41,183 nucleotides of DNA from the NCBI GenBank assembly GCA_012521185.1, contig JAAYMV010000005.1, forward strand, positions 1 to 41,183, given 5' to 3'. The translations under genes were made by a program, and so were the position numbers. Origin of the DNA: Bacillota bacterium. GTDB lineage: Bacteria > Bacillota > Limnochordia > Darwinibacteriales > DTU012. Of this stretch, positions 15,866 through 24,676 are shown one piece after another. The notes under the pieces are model-generated. The model ran no database searches. It was not told where the DNA came from and was given only the letters and a program-made list of their open reading frames with translations. Numbering within the stretch: position 1 is the first letter of the stretch; every line of letters begins with the position of its first letter.

Positions 15866-18280
15866 CTACCCCTCCCTCCGGCAAATAACCCGAAAGTCAC
15901 AATAATCACAAGCTCCCTTTTTTTGCGGTTCAATCGGAAAATCGCCAGCAAAAATACGGGATACATAATTGCTTAGGGTCATCATAAAGTCATTAGTAAT
16001 ATTTTGCCATTGGTCTGGCTCTAAAACTGCCCTACCACCTCTTATGCCTAACCTCCGATTATGGTCTTTAGACCATAAACCACTTCGCTTGCCGTCCCTC
16101 AATGTATAAAAACCGATTCCAACCAAATTTCCATCTGTGATAATATTAGCAGCTGCTAAAGTATAAGCTTGTAACTGGATATCAATGCCTTCTATGATTT
16201 CCGTCGTCGAAGGACTGCCACCAGATTTGTAATCGTAAATTACATATTCGCCGTCACTATTTAGATCAATCCGGTCTATTACTCCACGTAATCTAATACT
16301 ACCTGTTGGGCTGGTAATCTTTAAGTTATCAAAGCTTTGTTCTAAATACCGTGGATAAAATTCACTACTGTTAACTAACTCAATATCTTGTTGATTAAAT
16401 TTATCAATCATTCTCCGAATCCGTCGCGTCAAATAGTGGTTGTGCTCTAAGTAAACCTGCTCCAAAATTTCTTGAATCGGTATTCTTCCTTGTTGCTCCC
16501 AATATAGCTTTAAAACTAAGTGCAGTAAGTTGCCTTCTTCTAGAGCAGTAATCTCTAATTCCTCGACTTGTCCTGCAGTTAAATCTAATAGTTCTGCGCA
16601 AAAAAATTTATAAGGACAAGTAGCATAAAGATTTAATCTAGAGACTGATAATGACTTCTGCTGATACCGTTGAATAATTCTTTCAATAATCTCTGTCTCT
16701 GCTAGTTGCCCAGCAGGATAATCACCAAAACTTCCTGGCATAATAATAGTTGGAGCTGCTTCAAAGTGTTCATGTTCTTCTGGAAAAATTGGTGAAGCTA
16801 TATTTACACTATTATCCAGATTTGTTTCTGGATACGATAGCTGAATTTGGACTGCGGAACGTAAGATTTGGTCATACAAGTCTAGACTATGATCGGTTTG
16901 TATTTGTTGCGTTAACCAATCACGCTTAATCTTGCTAGGAAAACTATCTTCTGTCATACCTAACAAGAAAATACAATATTGATCCATTCCCACCAATTGT
17001 TCCATGGCTGTTACATTTACCTGCTGTTGGAAAGTTAATGGTTGAGGCAGAAAATAACTATTCATTGCATTTTGCAATAACTGGGCAAATTGTTGAATGC
17101 TAACAAACTGCCGCCCTTCGCTTAACCCTCGCAAAGCTTGATGCAGACCATCCCAGGCTTGTTTATGAACGGCCCAGGCTAACTCATCTGCAGCAGGCCA
17201 CTGCTGAACGTCAAACTTCTCCAAGACTTCAAACAAGACTGTAGCAAAATTTTTAATCAATTTTTTGCCAGTTACATTAACTTCCAGTAGGATAGTTAAT
17301 AATTCTTGCCAGCCAGGATAGAGTTCTAACTGTCTTTTCCAGGCAGACAACCCGGCTAGCGATTCTGGAGCAAATTTAAACGCACGTCGCTCTTCTACTG
17401 ATAGCTTTAGCGGTAAGCCCCAACCAACAGCGATTAACTGTTTTAATTCTTGTTTAGTACATTTGCCCCCAAGCACCTGCAGCAAAGCTGTTACAGTTTT
17501 ACCTAAGGGTGTATCAGCTAATGAGTTATTTGGCAATGTCCAAGGAATATTATAGACGGAAAACACTTGTATGATCATTGGCAAGTAATTTGATAACCGA
17601 GGCGCAGAAACACCAATCTGATTTGGCTCAATCCCAGATTTTAACAGCTTAACAATTTGCTCAGCCACTGCTTGAACCTCTGCTTTTGGGTCTTTAGCTA
17701 CTAACCCTGTAACTAAACCTGGCGTATCAGAAAACTGCTTCTTGATTACTTGTTTATCTTCACAGATTAATTGGACAAATTCCTTTTCCAATTGGGATAA
17801 ATTACCTAAATAGTATATTTCTACCGTGTCGATTTCTTTAGCTAATTGAGATTCTGGCCAGTATTTCATTGCCTGACTGATTTGGGCTGGAAGATCTAAG
17901 ACCCGAGCTCGAACAAGATTGGCTTGATACTGCTGATAAATTGTTGCTATTTCTTGCTGCTGTTCTGTTGGTAATTGTTCAATGGTCAGATCCTTACTGT
18001 TAAGGCTAGTAAACAAACGATGAAGGTCTTCAACAAATCCTGGAAAATTAACAAGCGGCGAAAAATACTCTAGTTGATCAGCTAATTGCCAGACGGCTTC
18101 CCAAAGAGCCACTTCTTCTAATAAGGAGCTAGCTCGATAGGGAAATCCTTGTTCCTTTAATAGGTGTGAAACTAAGCCAGCAATGGAAAAAGGCAACAAT
18201 CTTCTTTCTAAACTTATCGAAGATTGTCGCCATTTCCGAGCTAATGCTTGGTGAGGAACGAGAGCTAAGGTTTTCATCAT
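15866..18280 (-). CDS. addB: AddB-like PD-(D/E)XK nuclease subunit, short form
   Basis: 804 residues, well below the roughly 1150 of Bacillus AddB. The N-terminus (KTLALVPHQALARKWRQ) has no Walker A GxGKT, so any helicase domain is degenerate and cannot bind ATP in the usual way. MGMTEDSFPSK near residue 440 is typical of the AddB inactivated helicase. The C-terminal nuclease has VSRLNLYATCPYKFFCAELL near 550, GVIDRIDLNSDGEYVIYDYK near 675 (active site), and CDYCDFRVICRREG at the end, giving the four-cysteine Fe-S arrangement C...C-x2-C-x5-C seen in AddB. AGGAAGGAG precedes the ATG. Its position directly before addA fixes the identification. Confidence 0.85.
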   Translation of the reverse strand: MMKTLALVPHQALARKWRQSSISLERRLLPFSIAGLVSHLLKEQGFPYRASSLLEEVALWEAVWQLADQLEYFSPLVNFPGFVEDLHRLFTSLNSKDLTIEQLPTEQQQEIATIYQQYQANLVRARVLDLPAQISQAMKYWPESQLAKEIDTVEIYYLGNLSQLEKEFVQLICEDKQVIKKQFSDTPGLVTGLVAKDPKAEVQAVAEQIVKLLKSGIEPNQIGVSAPRLSNYLPMIIQVFSVYNIPWTLPNNSLADTPLGKTVTALLQVLGGKCTKQELKQLIAVGWGLPLKLSVEERRAFKFAPESLAGLSAWKRQLELYPGWQELLTILLEVNVTGKKLIKNFATVLFEVLEKFDVQQWPAADELAWAVHKQAWDGLHQALRGLSEGRQFVSIQQFAQLLQNAMNSYFLPQPLTFQQQVNVTAMEQLVGMDQYCIFLLGMTEDSFPSKIKRDWLTQQIQTDHSLDLYDQILRSAVQIQLSYPETNLDNSVNIASPIFPEEHEHFEAAPTIIMPGSFGDYPAGQLAETEIIERIIQRYQQKSLSVSRLNLYATCPYKFFCAELLDLTAGQVEELEITALEEGNLLHLVLKLYWEQQGRIPIQEILEQVYLEHNHYLTRRIRRMIDKFNQQDIELVNSSEFYPRYLEQSFDNLKITSPTGSIRLRGVIDRIDLNSDGEYVIYDYKSGGSPSTTEIIEGIDIQLQAYTLAAANIITDGNLVGIGFYTLRDGKRSGLWSKDHNRRLGIRGGRAVLEPDQWQNITNDFMMTLSNYVSRIFAGDFPIEPQKKGACDYCDFRVICRREG

Positions 18281-18300
18281 TTCTCACTCCTTCCTGTAAT

Positions 18301-19116
18301 TTACAGGAAAATATCTTCTAATGCTTGTGCAACACCATCCTGATCGTTGGAAGAAGTAACATATTTCGCTACTTCTTTTACTTCCTGCGGAGCATTATAC
18401 ATGGCAATTCCCAGTCCAGCTGCTTTGATCATCTCTAGATCATTTGCTTGATCACCAATTGCTACCACTTGTTCTATAGATAAACCTAATTGTTCTGCCA
18501 CATGTTTAATACCTGTGGCCTTAGAGCAAGTTGGCGGAATAAAATCTACTCCACTATAATCTACGGAATTATAAATCGTTAAACTAGTATCTTGTCCATA
18601 GTCGGCTTGCCATTGTTCTAAATAAGCCATTATCTGCTTGGTTTCACCTAAAGCAGAAATCTTAATCACTGGTTCTGAAAAATATACTTGCTCCACATTT
18701 TGAATATGATCGTCAATATATTCAAGGAACAATGCCCGACTTCGACTATTAAATTCTGTTGGTAAATAACCTGTATCACCATGATCCTCACCTTTATATA
18801 CTAAGTGAGGAACTTTACGCTTTAACAAATCAGTATGAATCTGTTGAGCAATAGTTACTGGAATACCTTTTTGTAATTGAATTTTTTCAGTTTTAGGACA
18901 GACTATTACCGCTCCATTATGAACAACTAAGGGAATTTCAATGCCTAAAGCCTTCGCCCATGGCAAAGTGCTAGAAATTCTTCTACCGGTTGCTAAAGTA
19001 ACCATTACACCTCTATCAATTACTGCTTTAATTGTTCTCCGAACTCGAGCAGATAGTTCTCCATTTGAATCTAACAATGTTCCATCAATATCTAATGCAA
19101 CTAATCCATATTTCAT
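18301..19116 (-). CDS. Cof-type HAD-IIB phosphatase
   Basis: 271-residue sugar-phosphate-type HAD hydrolase. Motif I ALDIDGTLLDSNGEL near residue 8 (nucleophile and acid aspartates), motif II LATGRRI near 41, a conserved lysine in the SKATGIKHVAEQL region near 200, and motif IV AIGDQANDLEMIKAAGLGIAM near 217. Typical substrates are phosphorylated sugars, flavin precursors or nucleotides; the specific one cannot be assigned. GGGGGT precedes the ATG at good spacing. It lies between the helicase and addB on the same strand. Confidence 0.9.
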   Translation of the reverse strand: MKYGLVALDIDGTLLDSNGELSARVRRTIKAVIDRGVMVTLATGRRISSTLPWAKALGIEIPLVVHNGAVIVCPKTEKIQLQKGIPVTIAQQIHTDLLKRKVPHLVYKGEDHGDTGYLPTEFNSRSRALFLEYIDDHIQNVEQVYFSEPVIKISALGETKQIMAYLEQWQADYGQDTSLTIYNSVDYSGVDFIPPTCSKATGIKHVAEQLGLSIEQVVAIGDQANDLEMIKAAGLGIAMYNAPQEVKEVAKYVTSSNDQDGVAQALEDIFL

Positions 19117-19164
19117 AGCTATTACCCCCTAATTGTCTATTGTACAATAATCAGGGATAATTTG

Positions 19165-21432
19165 CTATAACCAAATCGAAACCTGATCTCGATCCATTTT
19201 ATTAATACATTCCACTAACTTACCACGTAAAAAGTCATCGTCCACGATAGCATTTCGCACTTGTCTCAGTAAATCGATTCCCCGGCGAAAAGCAAATACT
19301 ATATCTCCTTCATCAATTGAGGCTGCTTCCATTAGGTTTTCAAACGGTTCCCCATGTGACCAGCGATATGCTAACTGAGCAATGTGATCATTAAATTCAA
19401 CCGTAGAATATCCTAAAAACCGCTCTTCCATCTTACTAAGCTTAAAAACTGTTTTATAGATCGGAGAGAAGTTTAGTTTATGTTTAACTTTGGTTTCGCT
19501 TTTACGCGGCTCATAGCCAATGGCAACTGCTAAAGCATTTAACTCTGGAATGCTATATTCATGGAACCAGCCATCCATAAACAGTTCAGTTACCAATAAT
19601 TCTTGTCCATGAATCTTACTAGCAAATTCACCAGCAGCAGTTAAATGATCTCCTTCCATATAGCCTAAAGAAATTAGTAAGGCTTTTTTATCCTGAAATT
19701 CTTCATAATATTTTTCTTGAGGATCCAATTGTTTTTCCCGCTTCACTAGTCGTTGATAGCGGTTCACTAATCTACGATAACTCTTGCTGTCCATACGACA
19801 CTGTTTTTGGTCTTGACGAGAACAAGGATAAGGCTTAATATTGACCAATGATTTGCGCAAACTAGCAATTTGCTGTTTCAAGCGACGGATATTACGCCTA
19901 CTACGCTCCCGCCCTAGTTGTTTTTCCAATTGTCGCAGCTGCAGCTTTTTCCGATTATAAATTACTGGACAACTTTCCAAATCCATATGGGGACAATAAC
20001 TGCCTAATTCTGCTTTCAAATTAGTTATTTGTTGTTGAACTCGCTTCCGTTCATCTAAAGCTTGATATGTAGCAAAATTTTGTCCTAGAATTCGATAAAT
20101 TTGTTGGTCATCATAATTCTTAATTAAATTTAAAATCGAATTATAAGTCAAAGCAAATTGACTTTGAAGCGGTTCTAAGTCAGCCTCTTTCATACTAGGA
20201 AACTCTTGGGGATTAAAGTAGTTTAAGTCAATTAAAGAAAAGACAAAACCTTCTGTATCAATCCCACGGCGACCAGCTCTACCAGCCATTTGAAAATATT
20301 CTCGGTTAGTTAGTGGCCGAAAAGAAACTCCATCCCATTTTGTACTGGAATCAAAACAAACAGTTTTACATGGAAAGTTCAATCCCACTGCAAAGGTTTC
20401 TGTACAATATAAGACATAGATTAAACGATGAGTAAATAATTCTTCCACCACATCCTTTAAGGCTGGCAACATCCCAGCATGATGGTAACCAATACCCCGA
20501 GACAATAAGTATATTAAACTATTCCACCGTTCACTAGTAATTTGTGGATAGCGTTGGGCAACTTGCTCAATAATCTGCTGCGCCTTTTGCCGTTCTTCAG
20601 AACTCAGAAAATCATAATGCTCACCTAACTCCATTGCATTAGCTTCCGCTTTTCTCCGACTAAAAGTAAAAAATAAACAAGGCAGATAATCGTCCTTAAT
20701 TTCTTCGATTAAGTCTAAATGAGTAGTAGATTCTAGTTTCGGTAACTCCTTGTAATCTACATCTCTTAATCTACTAGCCATTTTCCGGTAATGCTTCTTA
20801 ATTCGCTTCATCGTAGTAATGCCGATGCTTTTTTCGTAAACATAATGTTCTAAGGGAACTACTCGTTCAAAATGAGTAACTATTTTGACCTCTTTTTTCT
20901 GAATACCTGAAATCCATTGAGCAAGCTGCTCTACATTTGGAATAGTTGCACTTAGCCCAAGAAACCGCATTTGATCAGGCATAAAAATTAAACTTTCTTC
21001 CCAAACACTACCTCGCTGCGGATCATCAATATAATGAATTTCGTCAAATATTACATAGCGAACATCAGCTACCCGCTCTGGTGATTGCTGTAAGAGATTG
21101 CGAAATATTTCCGTTGTCATAATTAAAACTGGCGCATCAGGATTGATCACTACATCACCTGTTAAAATACCTACTGCTGATTCGCCAATATGGGCTTTAA
21201 ATTCCTTAAACTTCTGATTACTTAAGGCTTTAATGGGAGCAGTATAAATTGCCCGACCGCCCTCTTTATAAACTTTTTCAATCACATAATCAGCCACTAA
21301 AGTTTTTCCAACTCCAGTTGGCGCTGCTACTAATACTGAATAATTCTGGTCAATATATGCTAAGGCTTCACGCTGAAAAGGATCTAAAATCAATCCCCGG
21401 TATTCCCGATACGTTGATGTTGTGGTCAACAA
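19165..21432 (-). CDS. Ski2-like DExH-box RNA helicase
   Basis: 755-residue superfamily 2 helicase of the Ski2/Mtr4 group. LVAAPTGVGKTLVADYV near residue 33 (Walker A), APIKALSNQKFKEFK near 64, GILTGDVVINPDAPVLIMTTE near 87, FDEIHYIDDPQRGSVWEE near 129 (DEIH box), LGLSATIPN near 157, YHHAGMLPALKDVVEELF near 318, and NREYFQMAGRAGRRGID near 380 (motif VI). A basic helical segment around residues 460-550 is bracketed by two CX7C pairs (CPHMDLESC and CSRQDQKQC), possibly a zinc-stabilised arm. Bacterial members such as mycobacterial HelY are poorly characterised; RNA remodelling or decay is inferred. TTG 21432 is the start, with GGAGAGGGGG just upstream. Confidence 0.85.
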   Translation of the reverse strand: MLTTTSTYREYRGLILDPFQREALAYIDQNYSVLVAAPTGVGKTLVADYVIEKVYKEGGRAIYTAPIKALSNQKFKEFKAHIGESAVGILTGDVVINPDAPVLIMTTEIFRNLLQQSPERVADVRYVIFDEIHYIDDPQRGSVWEESLIFMPDQMRFLGLSATIPNVEQLAQWISGIQKKEVKIVTHFERVVPLEHYVYEKSIGITTMKRIKKHYRKMASRLRDVDYKELPKLESTTHLDLIEEIKDDYLPCLFFTFSRRKAEANAMELGEHYDFLSSEERQKAQQIIEQVAQRYPQITSERWNSLIYLLSRGIGYHHAGMLPALKDVVEELFTHRLIYVLYCTETFAVGLNFPCKTVCFDSSTKWDGVSFRPLTNREYFQMAGRAGRRGIDTEGFVFSLIDLNYFNPQEFPSMKEADLEPLQSQFALTYNSILNLIKNYDDQQIYRILGQNFATYQALDERKRVQQQITNLKAELGSYCPHMDLESCPVIYNRKKLQLRQLEKQLGRERSRRNIRRLKQQIASLRKSLVNIKPYPCSRQDQKQCRMDSKSYRRLVNRYQRLVKREKQLDPQEKYYEEFQDKKALLISLGYMEGDHLTAAGEFASKIHGQELLVTELFMDGWFHEYSIPELNALAVAIGYEPRKSETKVKHKLNFSPIYKTVFKLSKMEERFLGYSTVEFNDHIAQLAYRWSHGEPFENLMEAASIDEGDIVFAFRRGIDLLRQVRNAIVDDDFLRGKLVECINKMDRDQVSIWL

Positions 21433-21532
21433 AATCCCCCTCTCCTAGTAATATTTAACCATAACTTAACGATGTCCTGCCCAAGCTTACGAAATACCCT
21501 TTAGACCATTGATTACCTACTTAGTTAGTATA

Positions 21533-21561
21533 ACCATAGTATGTCCGTTGGTAGTTGTAAA
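21533..21561 (-). promoter_or_regulatory. Possible promoter of the Ski2-like helicase run
   Basis: On the minus strand TTTACA (21561-21556) and TATGGT (21538-21533) are 17 bases apart. The -35 box overlaps the -35 box of the divergent nifU-like promoter almost exactly. The -10 box is weak. Confidence 0.35.
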
Positions 21562-21583
21562 TAATAACTAAAAGGTGTATACT
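21555..21583 (+). promoter_or_regulatory. Sigma-A promoter of the nifU-like gene
   Basis: TTGTAA (21555-21560), 17-base spacer, TATACT (21578-21583). Transcription would begin near 21590, about 30 bases before the start codon. Confidence 0.7.
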
Positions 21584-21621
21584 AAGAATCATACTTATAT
21601 TTATTAGAGGAGGTGCCTTTC

Positions 21622-21855
21622 TTGAGTTCAATCAAAGAAAGAGTTCAAAGTGTTTTAGATAGAATTCGTCCGCAAATCCAAATGGATGGCGGTGACGTTG
21701 AATTAGTAGGTATTGATGATAATAATGTGGTTACTGTACGCTTAACTGGTGCTTGCGTTGGTTGCCCAATGTCTCAAATCACTTTAAAAAATGGTATCGA
21801 ACGGATTATCAAGCACGAAATTCCAGAAGTAGTATCTGTTGAATCTGCAGATTAA
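21622..21855 (+). CDS. NifU C-terminal-domain Fe-S scaffold/carrier protein
   Basis: 77 residues, single NifU-like C-terminal domain. VLDRIRPQIQMDGGDVELV near residue 12 and GACVGCPMSQITLKNGIE near 41 show the CxxC motif that holds a transient [4Fe-4S] cluster for delivery to target proteins. The neighbour downstream, QueG, carries two [4Fe-4S] clusters and could be a client. TTG 21622 is preferred: AGAGGAGGT lies 8 bases upstream, while the in-frame GTG at 21613 overlaps that site. It has its own promoter and is followed by a terminator hairpin before queG. Confidence 0.92.
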   Translation: MSSIKERVQSVLDRIRPQIQMDGGDVELVGIDDNNVVTVRLTGACVGCPMSQITLKNGIERIIKHEIPEVVSVESAD

Positions 21856-21866
21856 TACTGAATCTT

Positions 21867-21897
21867 TAGTGGGCTGCCTGCAGCCCACTATTCTTTT
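21867..21897 (+). terminator. Terminator after the nifU-like gene
   Basis: Perfect 10-bp stem TAGTGGGCTG (21867-21876) with CAGCCCACTA (21881-21890), loop CCTG, then TTCTTTT. The queG ribosome site begins just after it, so queG would depend on read-through or an unseen promoter. Confidence 0.8.
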
Positions 21898-21913
21898 ATG
21901 GAGGTGAATTCGT

Positions 21914-22993
21914 ATGGAGCTTATTAGAAAAAAAGCGCAAGAACTTGGTTTAGATGTTATAGCAGTCACCCATGCCGAACCATTTCCTGAAGCATATCAT
22001 CAGCTTACCCAACTGCAAGAATCCAATCTCTATCCAGAATTCGCCGAACAAGACTTAGAGTTACGCATTAATCCCAAACACTTATTACCTACCGTTAAAT
22101 CACTAATCAGTGTAGCTTTAGGCTATGAAACCGTAAGACCAAAAATCCAACCCTTATCAGGTACTTTAGCCCGATACGCCTGGGGAGAAGATTACCATCA
22201 TGTTTTTCCTGCTTTACTCAATCAATTAGCCCTCTGGCTGCAAGAAAAGTTCCAAGTTCAGGAATATAAAATAGCGGTAGATACTTCACCTTTAATCGAT
22301 CGAGCTATTGCCTTAAGGGCTGGGCTAGGTTGGTTAGGTAAAAATTGCTGTGTCTTTGCACCAAACTTAGGTTCTTGGATTTTTCTTGGGACCATTTTAA
22401 TCGACCAAGAATTACCAACTACTAATCCCGAACCCTTACAGTCAAAATGTCCAGCCGATTGTAATCGCTGTATTCAAGCTTGTCCAACGGGAGCTCTATT
22501 TGCCCCCTATCAGATCAATCCCCAGATCTGTATTTCCTACTTAACCCAAATGAAAGGGATCATTCCCCGCCATTTAAGAAATAAAATAGGCCGAAAATTA
22601 TGGGGTTGTGACATCTGTCAGCAAGTTTGTCCAGAAAATCAAAAGACAATTAGTCCAAATCATGACTTTTTCCAACCAATAGAAGGAACTAGTATTCTGG
22701 TAATACCACTCTTAAATATTTCTAATCGAGAATTTAAAAAGCGTTTTGGTAAAACTGCCCTGGCTTGGCGCGGCCGCGGAATTATTCAGCGCAATGCAGC
22801 CATCGTCGCTGGCAACTTAAAGACCACAGAAGCCATTGATGAGTTAGCCAAAAGTGTTCTTGATCCAAAACCAATGGTCAGAGCCACAGCAGTTTGGGCT
22901 CTACAAGAAATTGGTACAGCAAAAGCACAAGCTATCTTAGATCAAGTCAGCAAAACCGAACAAGATCCAACTGTCTTGGCTGAGCTTGTCTAA
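21914..22993 (+). CDS. queG: Epoxyqueuosine reductase
   Basis: Last step of queuosine tRNA modification: cobalamin- and Fe-S-dependent reduction of epoxyqueuosine at the wobble base of GUN tRNAs. 359 residues. ISVALGYE near residue 64, YAWGEDYHHVF near 90, DRAIALRAGLGWLGKNCC near 128 (cobalamin-binding region), two [4Fe-4S] motifs CPADCNRCIQACPTGAL near 178 and CDICQQVCPEN near 233, and C-terminal HEAT-like repeats near 295-355. The first cluster motif carries an extra residue before the usual CxxC spacing (C-x3-C-x2-C-x3-CP). GGAGGTG precedes the ATG. Its stop overlaps that of the convergent tyrA by three to four bases. Confidence 0.95.
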   Translation: MELIRKKAQELGLDVIAVTHAEPFPEAYHQLTQLQESNLYPEFAEQDLELRINPKHLLPTVKSLISVALGYETVRPKIQPLSGTLARYAWGEDYHHVFPALLNQLALWLQEKFQVQEYKIAVDTSPLIDRAIALRAGLGWLGKNCCVFAPNLGSWIFLGTILIDQELPTTNPEPLQSKCPADCNRCIQACPTGALFAPYQINPQICISYLTQMKGIIPRHLRNKIGRKLWGCDICQQVCPENQKTISPNHDFFQPIEGTSILVIPLLNISNREFKKRFGKTALAWRGRGIIQRNAAIVAGNLKTTEAIDELAKSVLDPKPMVRATAVWALQEIGTAKAQAILDQVSKTEQDPTVLAELV

Positions 22994-24108
22994 CTGCCGA
23001 GACGTTTGCGGGCTACCAGATCATGTTTGGCTAAAATCTCTATTGCTTTATCTGCGGCACCCATAGTAGCAAAGCCTAAGCGAAGGGAGCCGCCTTCTCC
23101 TTCTCTAACCCGTAAAATTTCAATATCATCAATATTAATGCCTTGTTCGCCTAAAATAGCGGCTACTTGTCCTATGGTACCTGGTCGATCTGGAATAGTA
23201 ACGATAATTTCATCTAAAAATGGCCAGTAACCCTTCATCTTCGCTGGAATTTTTGCTCTAGTTTTCTGAGCCTTTGCCAAACTCGCCTCAAACTCATCCC
23301 TTTCACTAGCTGCCAGTTGTTTTTCCAAGGTTAGCAGCTGCTCTTTAAATAGCTGAATCATTTTTAATAATTGCTCGCGATTACTGAAACAGATATCCTT
23401 CCATAAGCTTGGATCACCAGAGGCAATTCTGGTAGTATCACGAAAACCGCCTGCAGCTAAGACCAAGGCTAAAGGATGATCTTCTTCCATACTGGCTACA
23501 GTATTCACTAAAGTTGAAGCAATTAAATGCGGCAAATGGCTAATGGAGGCCACTAATAAATCATGCTCTATTGGATCAATTAGCATTACCCTTGCACCTA
23601 TCTTTTCAAAGAAATACTGTAATTTAATTGTTACGTGTTGTTTAGTGCGTTCGGTTGGAGTCAATATGTAAATGGCGTTTTCAAATAAATAAGGATCTGC
23701 TCCTTGCACTCCAGCAACTTCTGCACCAGCCATCGGATGTCCACCAACAAAATGATGCTCCTCTGTTAACAATTCCTCGCAAGCTTTCACAAAATCTGCT
23801 TTGGTGCTTCCTACATCAGTAATGATTACTTCTGGCTTTAAATAAGCTTTAATACTTTTTAAGATATTGAGATTAACAGTTATTGGTGCTGCTAATACAA
23901 CTAAATCTGCTTCACTTAACTGCTCCGGCTCGACCTGCACAAACCCCTGATCAATAGCTTGCAATTCAACCGCTAATTGTAAATTAGCTTGATCTATATC
24001 AAAACCGATTACTTGTTCAGCAAGTCCGTGTTTTTTAATGGCCATTCCTAATGAACCGCCAATTAATCCAACCCCAAATATAGCCACTCGATGAAATACT
24101 GCTTTCAC
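22990..24108 (-). CDS. tyrA: Prephenate dehydrogenase with C-terminal ACT domain
   Basis: Oxidises prephenate to 4-hydroxyphenylpyruvate for tyrosine synthesis using NAD. 372 residues. VAIFGVGLIGGSLGMAIKK near residue 8 is the Rossmann loop, VVLAAPI near 70, ITDVGSTKADFV near 95, HHFVGGHPMAGAEVAGV near 118, ISHLPHLIASTLV near 189, and ASGDPSLWKDI near 229 are family motifs. DEIIVTIPDRPGTIGQVA near 300 begins a regulatory ACT domain, which in this family senses an aromatic amino acid, usually tyrosine. The start codon is GTG with GGGGAG upstream. It follows rnhA by about 38 bases on the same strand and is probably co-transcribed with it. Confidence 0.95.
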   Translation of the reverse strand: MKAVFHRVAIFGVGLIGGSLGMAIKKHGLAEQVIGFDIDQANLQLAVELQAIDQGFVQVEPEQLSEADLVVLAAPITVNLNILKSIKAYLKPEVIITDVGSTKADFVKACEELLTEEHHFVGGHPMAGAEVAGVQGADPYLFENAIYILTPTERTKQHVTIKLQYFFEKIGARVMLIDPIEHDLLVASISHLPHLIASTLVNTVASMEEDHPLALVLAAGGFRDTTRIASGDPSLWKDICFSNREQLLKMIQLFKEQLLTLEKQLAASERDEFEASLAKAQKTRAKIPAKMKGYWPFLDEIIVTIPDRPGTIGQVAAILGEQGINIDDIEILRVREGEGGSLRLGFATMGAADKAIEILAKHDLVARKRLGS

Positions 24109-24146
24109 GTCTTTTCTCCCCTATCTATTCTCTACTCATTGTAAGG

Positions 24147-24581
24147 CTAGCTATGCTTAATTGCCGATGTGGCCAATTGATCACAACGATTATTCCATTG
24201 ATTGTTACTGTGACCCTTTACCTTAATCCATTTGATCTTATGAATTTGACTTAAAGCTAAAAGCTCCTCCCATAAATCACGATTACTTACTGGTTCTTTT
24301 TTAGAATTTAACCAATTTCTTTTCTGCCAGCTCGCTAGCCAATTTTGATTAAAAGCATTAACTAAATACGCACTATCAGAATACAGATTAACCTGACATG
24401 GTTCTTTTAATAACTTTAAAGCTTCGATAGCTGCCTGTAATTCCATTCTTTGATTAGTGGTATTTTCTGCCGAACCACTAATTTCTTTTATTTGATCACC
24501 ATAAATTAAAACAGCTCCCCAGCCTCCAGGACCAGGATTGCCAGAACAAGCGCCATCGGTGTAAATCTCTACGGTTTTAAT
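24147..24581 (-). CDS. rnhA: Ribonuclease HI with apparent ATT start codon
   Basis: Degrades RNA in RNA-DNA hybrids. The 144-residue reading is full length: EIYTDGACSGNPGPGGWGA from residue 5 holds the first catalytic aspartate, RMELQAAIEAL near 45 the glutamate, NLYSDSAYLVNAF near 65 the second aspartate, and NRCDQLATSAI near 133 the last. There is no ATG, GTG or TTG in frame between the upstream stop and the first catalytic aspartate; the first in-frame ATG (24446) would remove a third of the enzyme and that aspartate. ATT at 24581 aligns exactly with the usual Met1 and has GGGAG 6 bases upstream. It is either a true ATT start or a base error. It is divergent from the RING-finger gene. Confidence 0.88.
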   Translation of the reverse strand: MKTVEIYTDGACSGNPGPGGWGAVLIYGDQIKEISGSAENTTNQRMELQAAIEALKLLKEPCQVNLYSDSAYLVNAFNQNWLASWQKRNWLNSKKEPVSNRDLWEELLALSQIHKIKWIKVKGHSNNQWNNRCDQLATSAIKHS

Positions 24582-24627
24582 GGTTATCTCCCTCTCTTTT
24601 TTACTTGATACTTTCGTAATATATTTA

Positions 24628-24636
24628 TGTTATAAT
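24628..24636 (+). promoter_or_regulatory. Extended -10 promoter of the RING-finger gene
   Basis: TG-T-TATAAT (24628-24636) is a perfect extended -10 element; TTGATA at 24605-24610 is 20 bases away, too far for an ideal -35. The same TGTTATAAT appears before the deacetylase gene. Confidence 0.55.
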
Positions 24637-24676
24637 TATTATAAGACAAGCTATCACGGATATGGAGGTGAACTTA

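Noticed and set aside
24446-24446. ATG 24446 as the start of rnhA
   Set aside because: It would delete the first 45 residues including the catalytic TDGA aspartate; the upstream frame is open and encodes the complete family motif.
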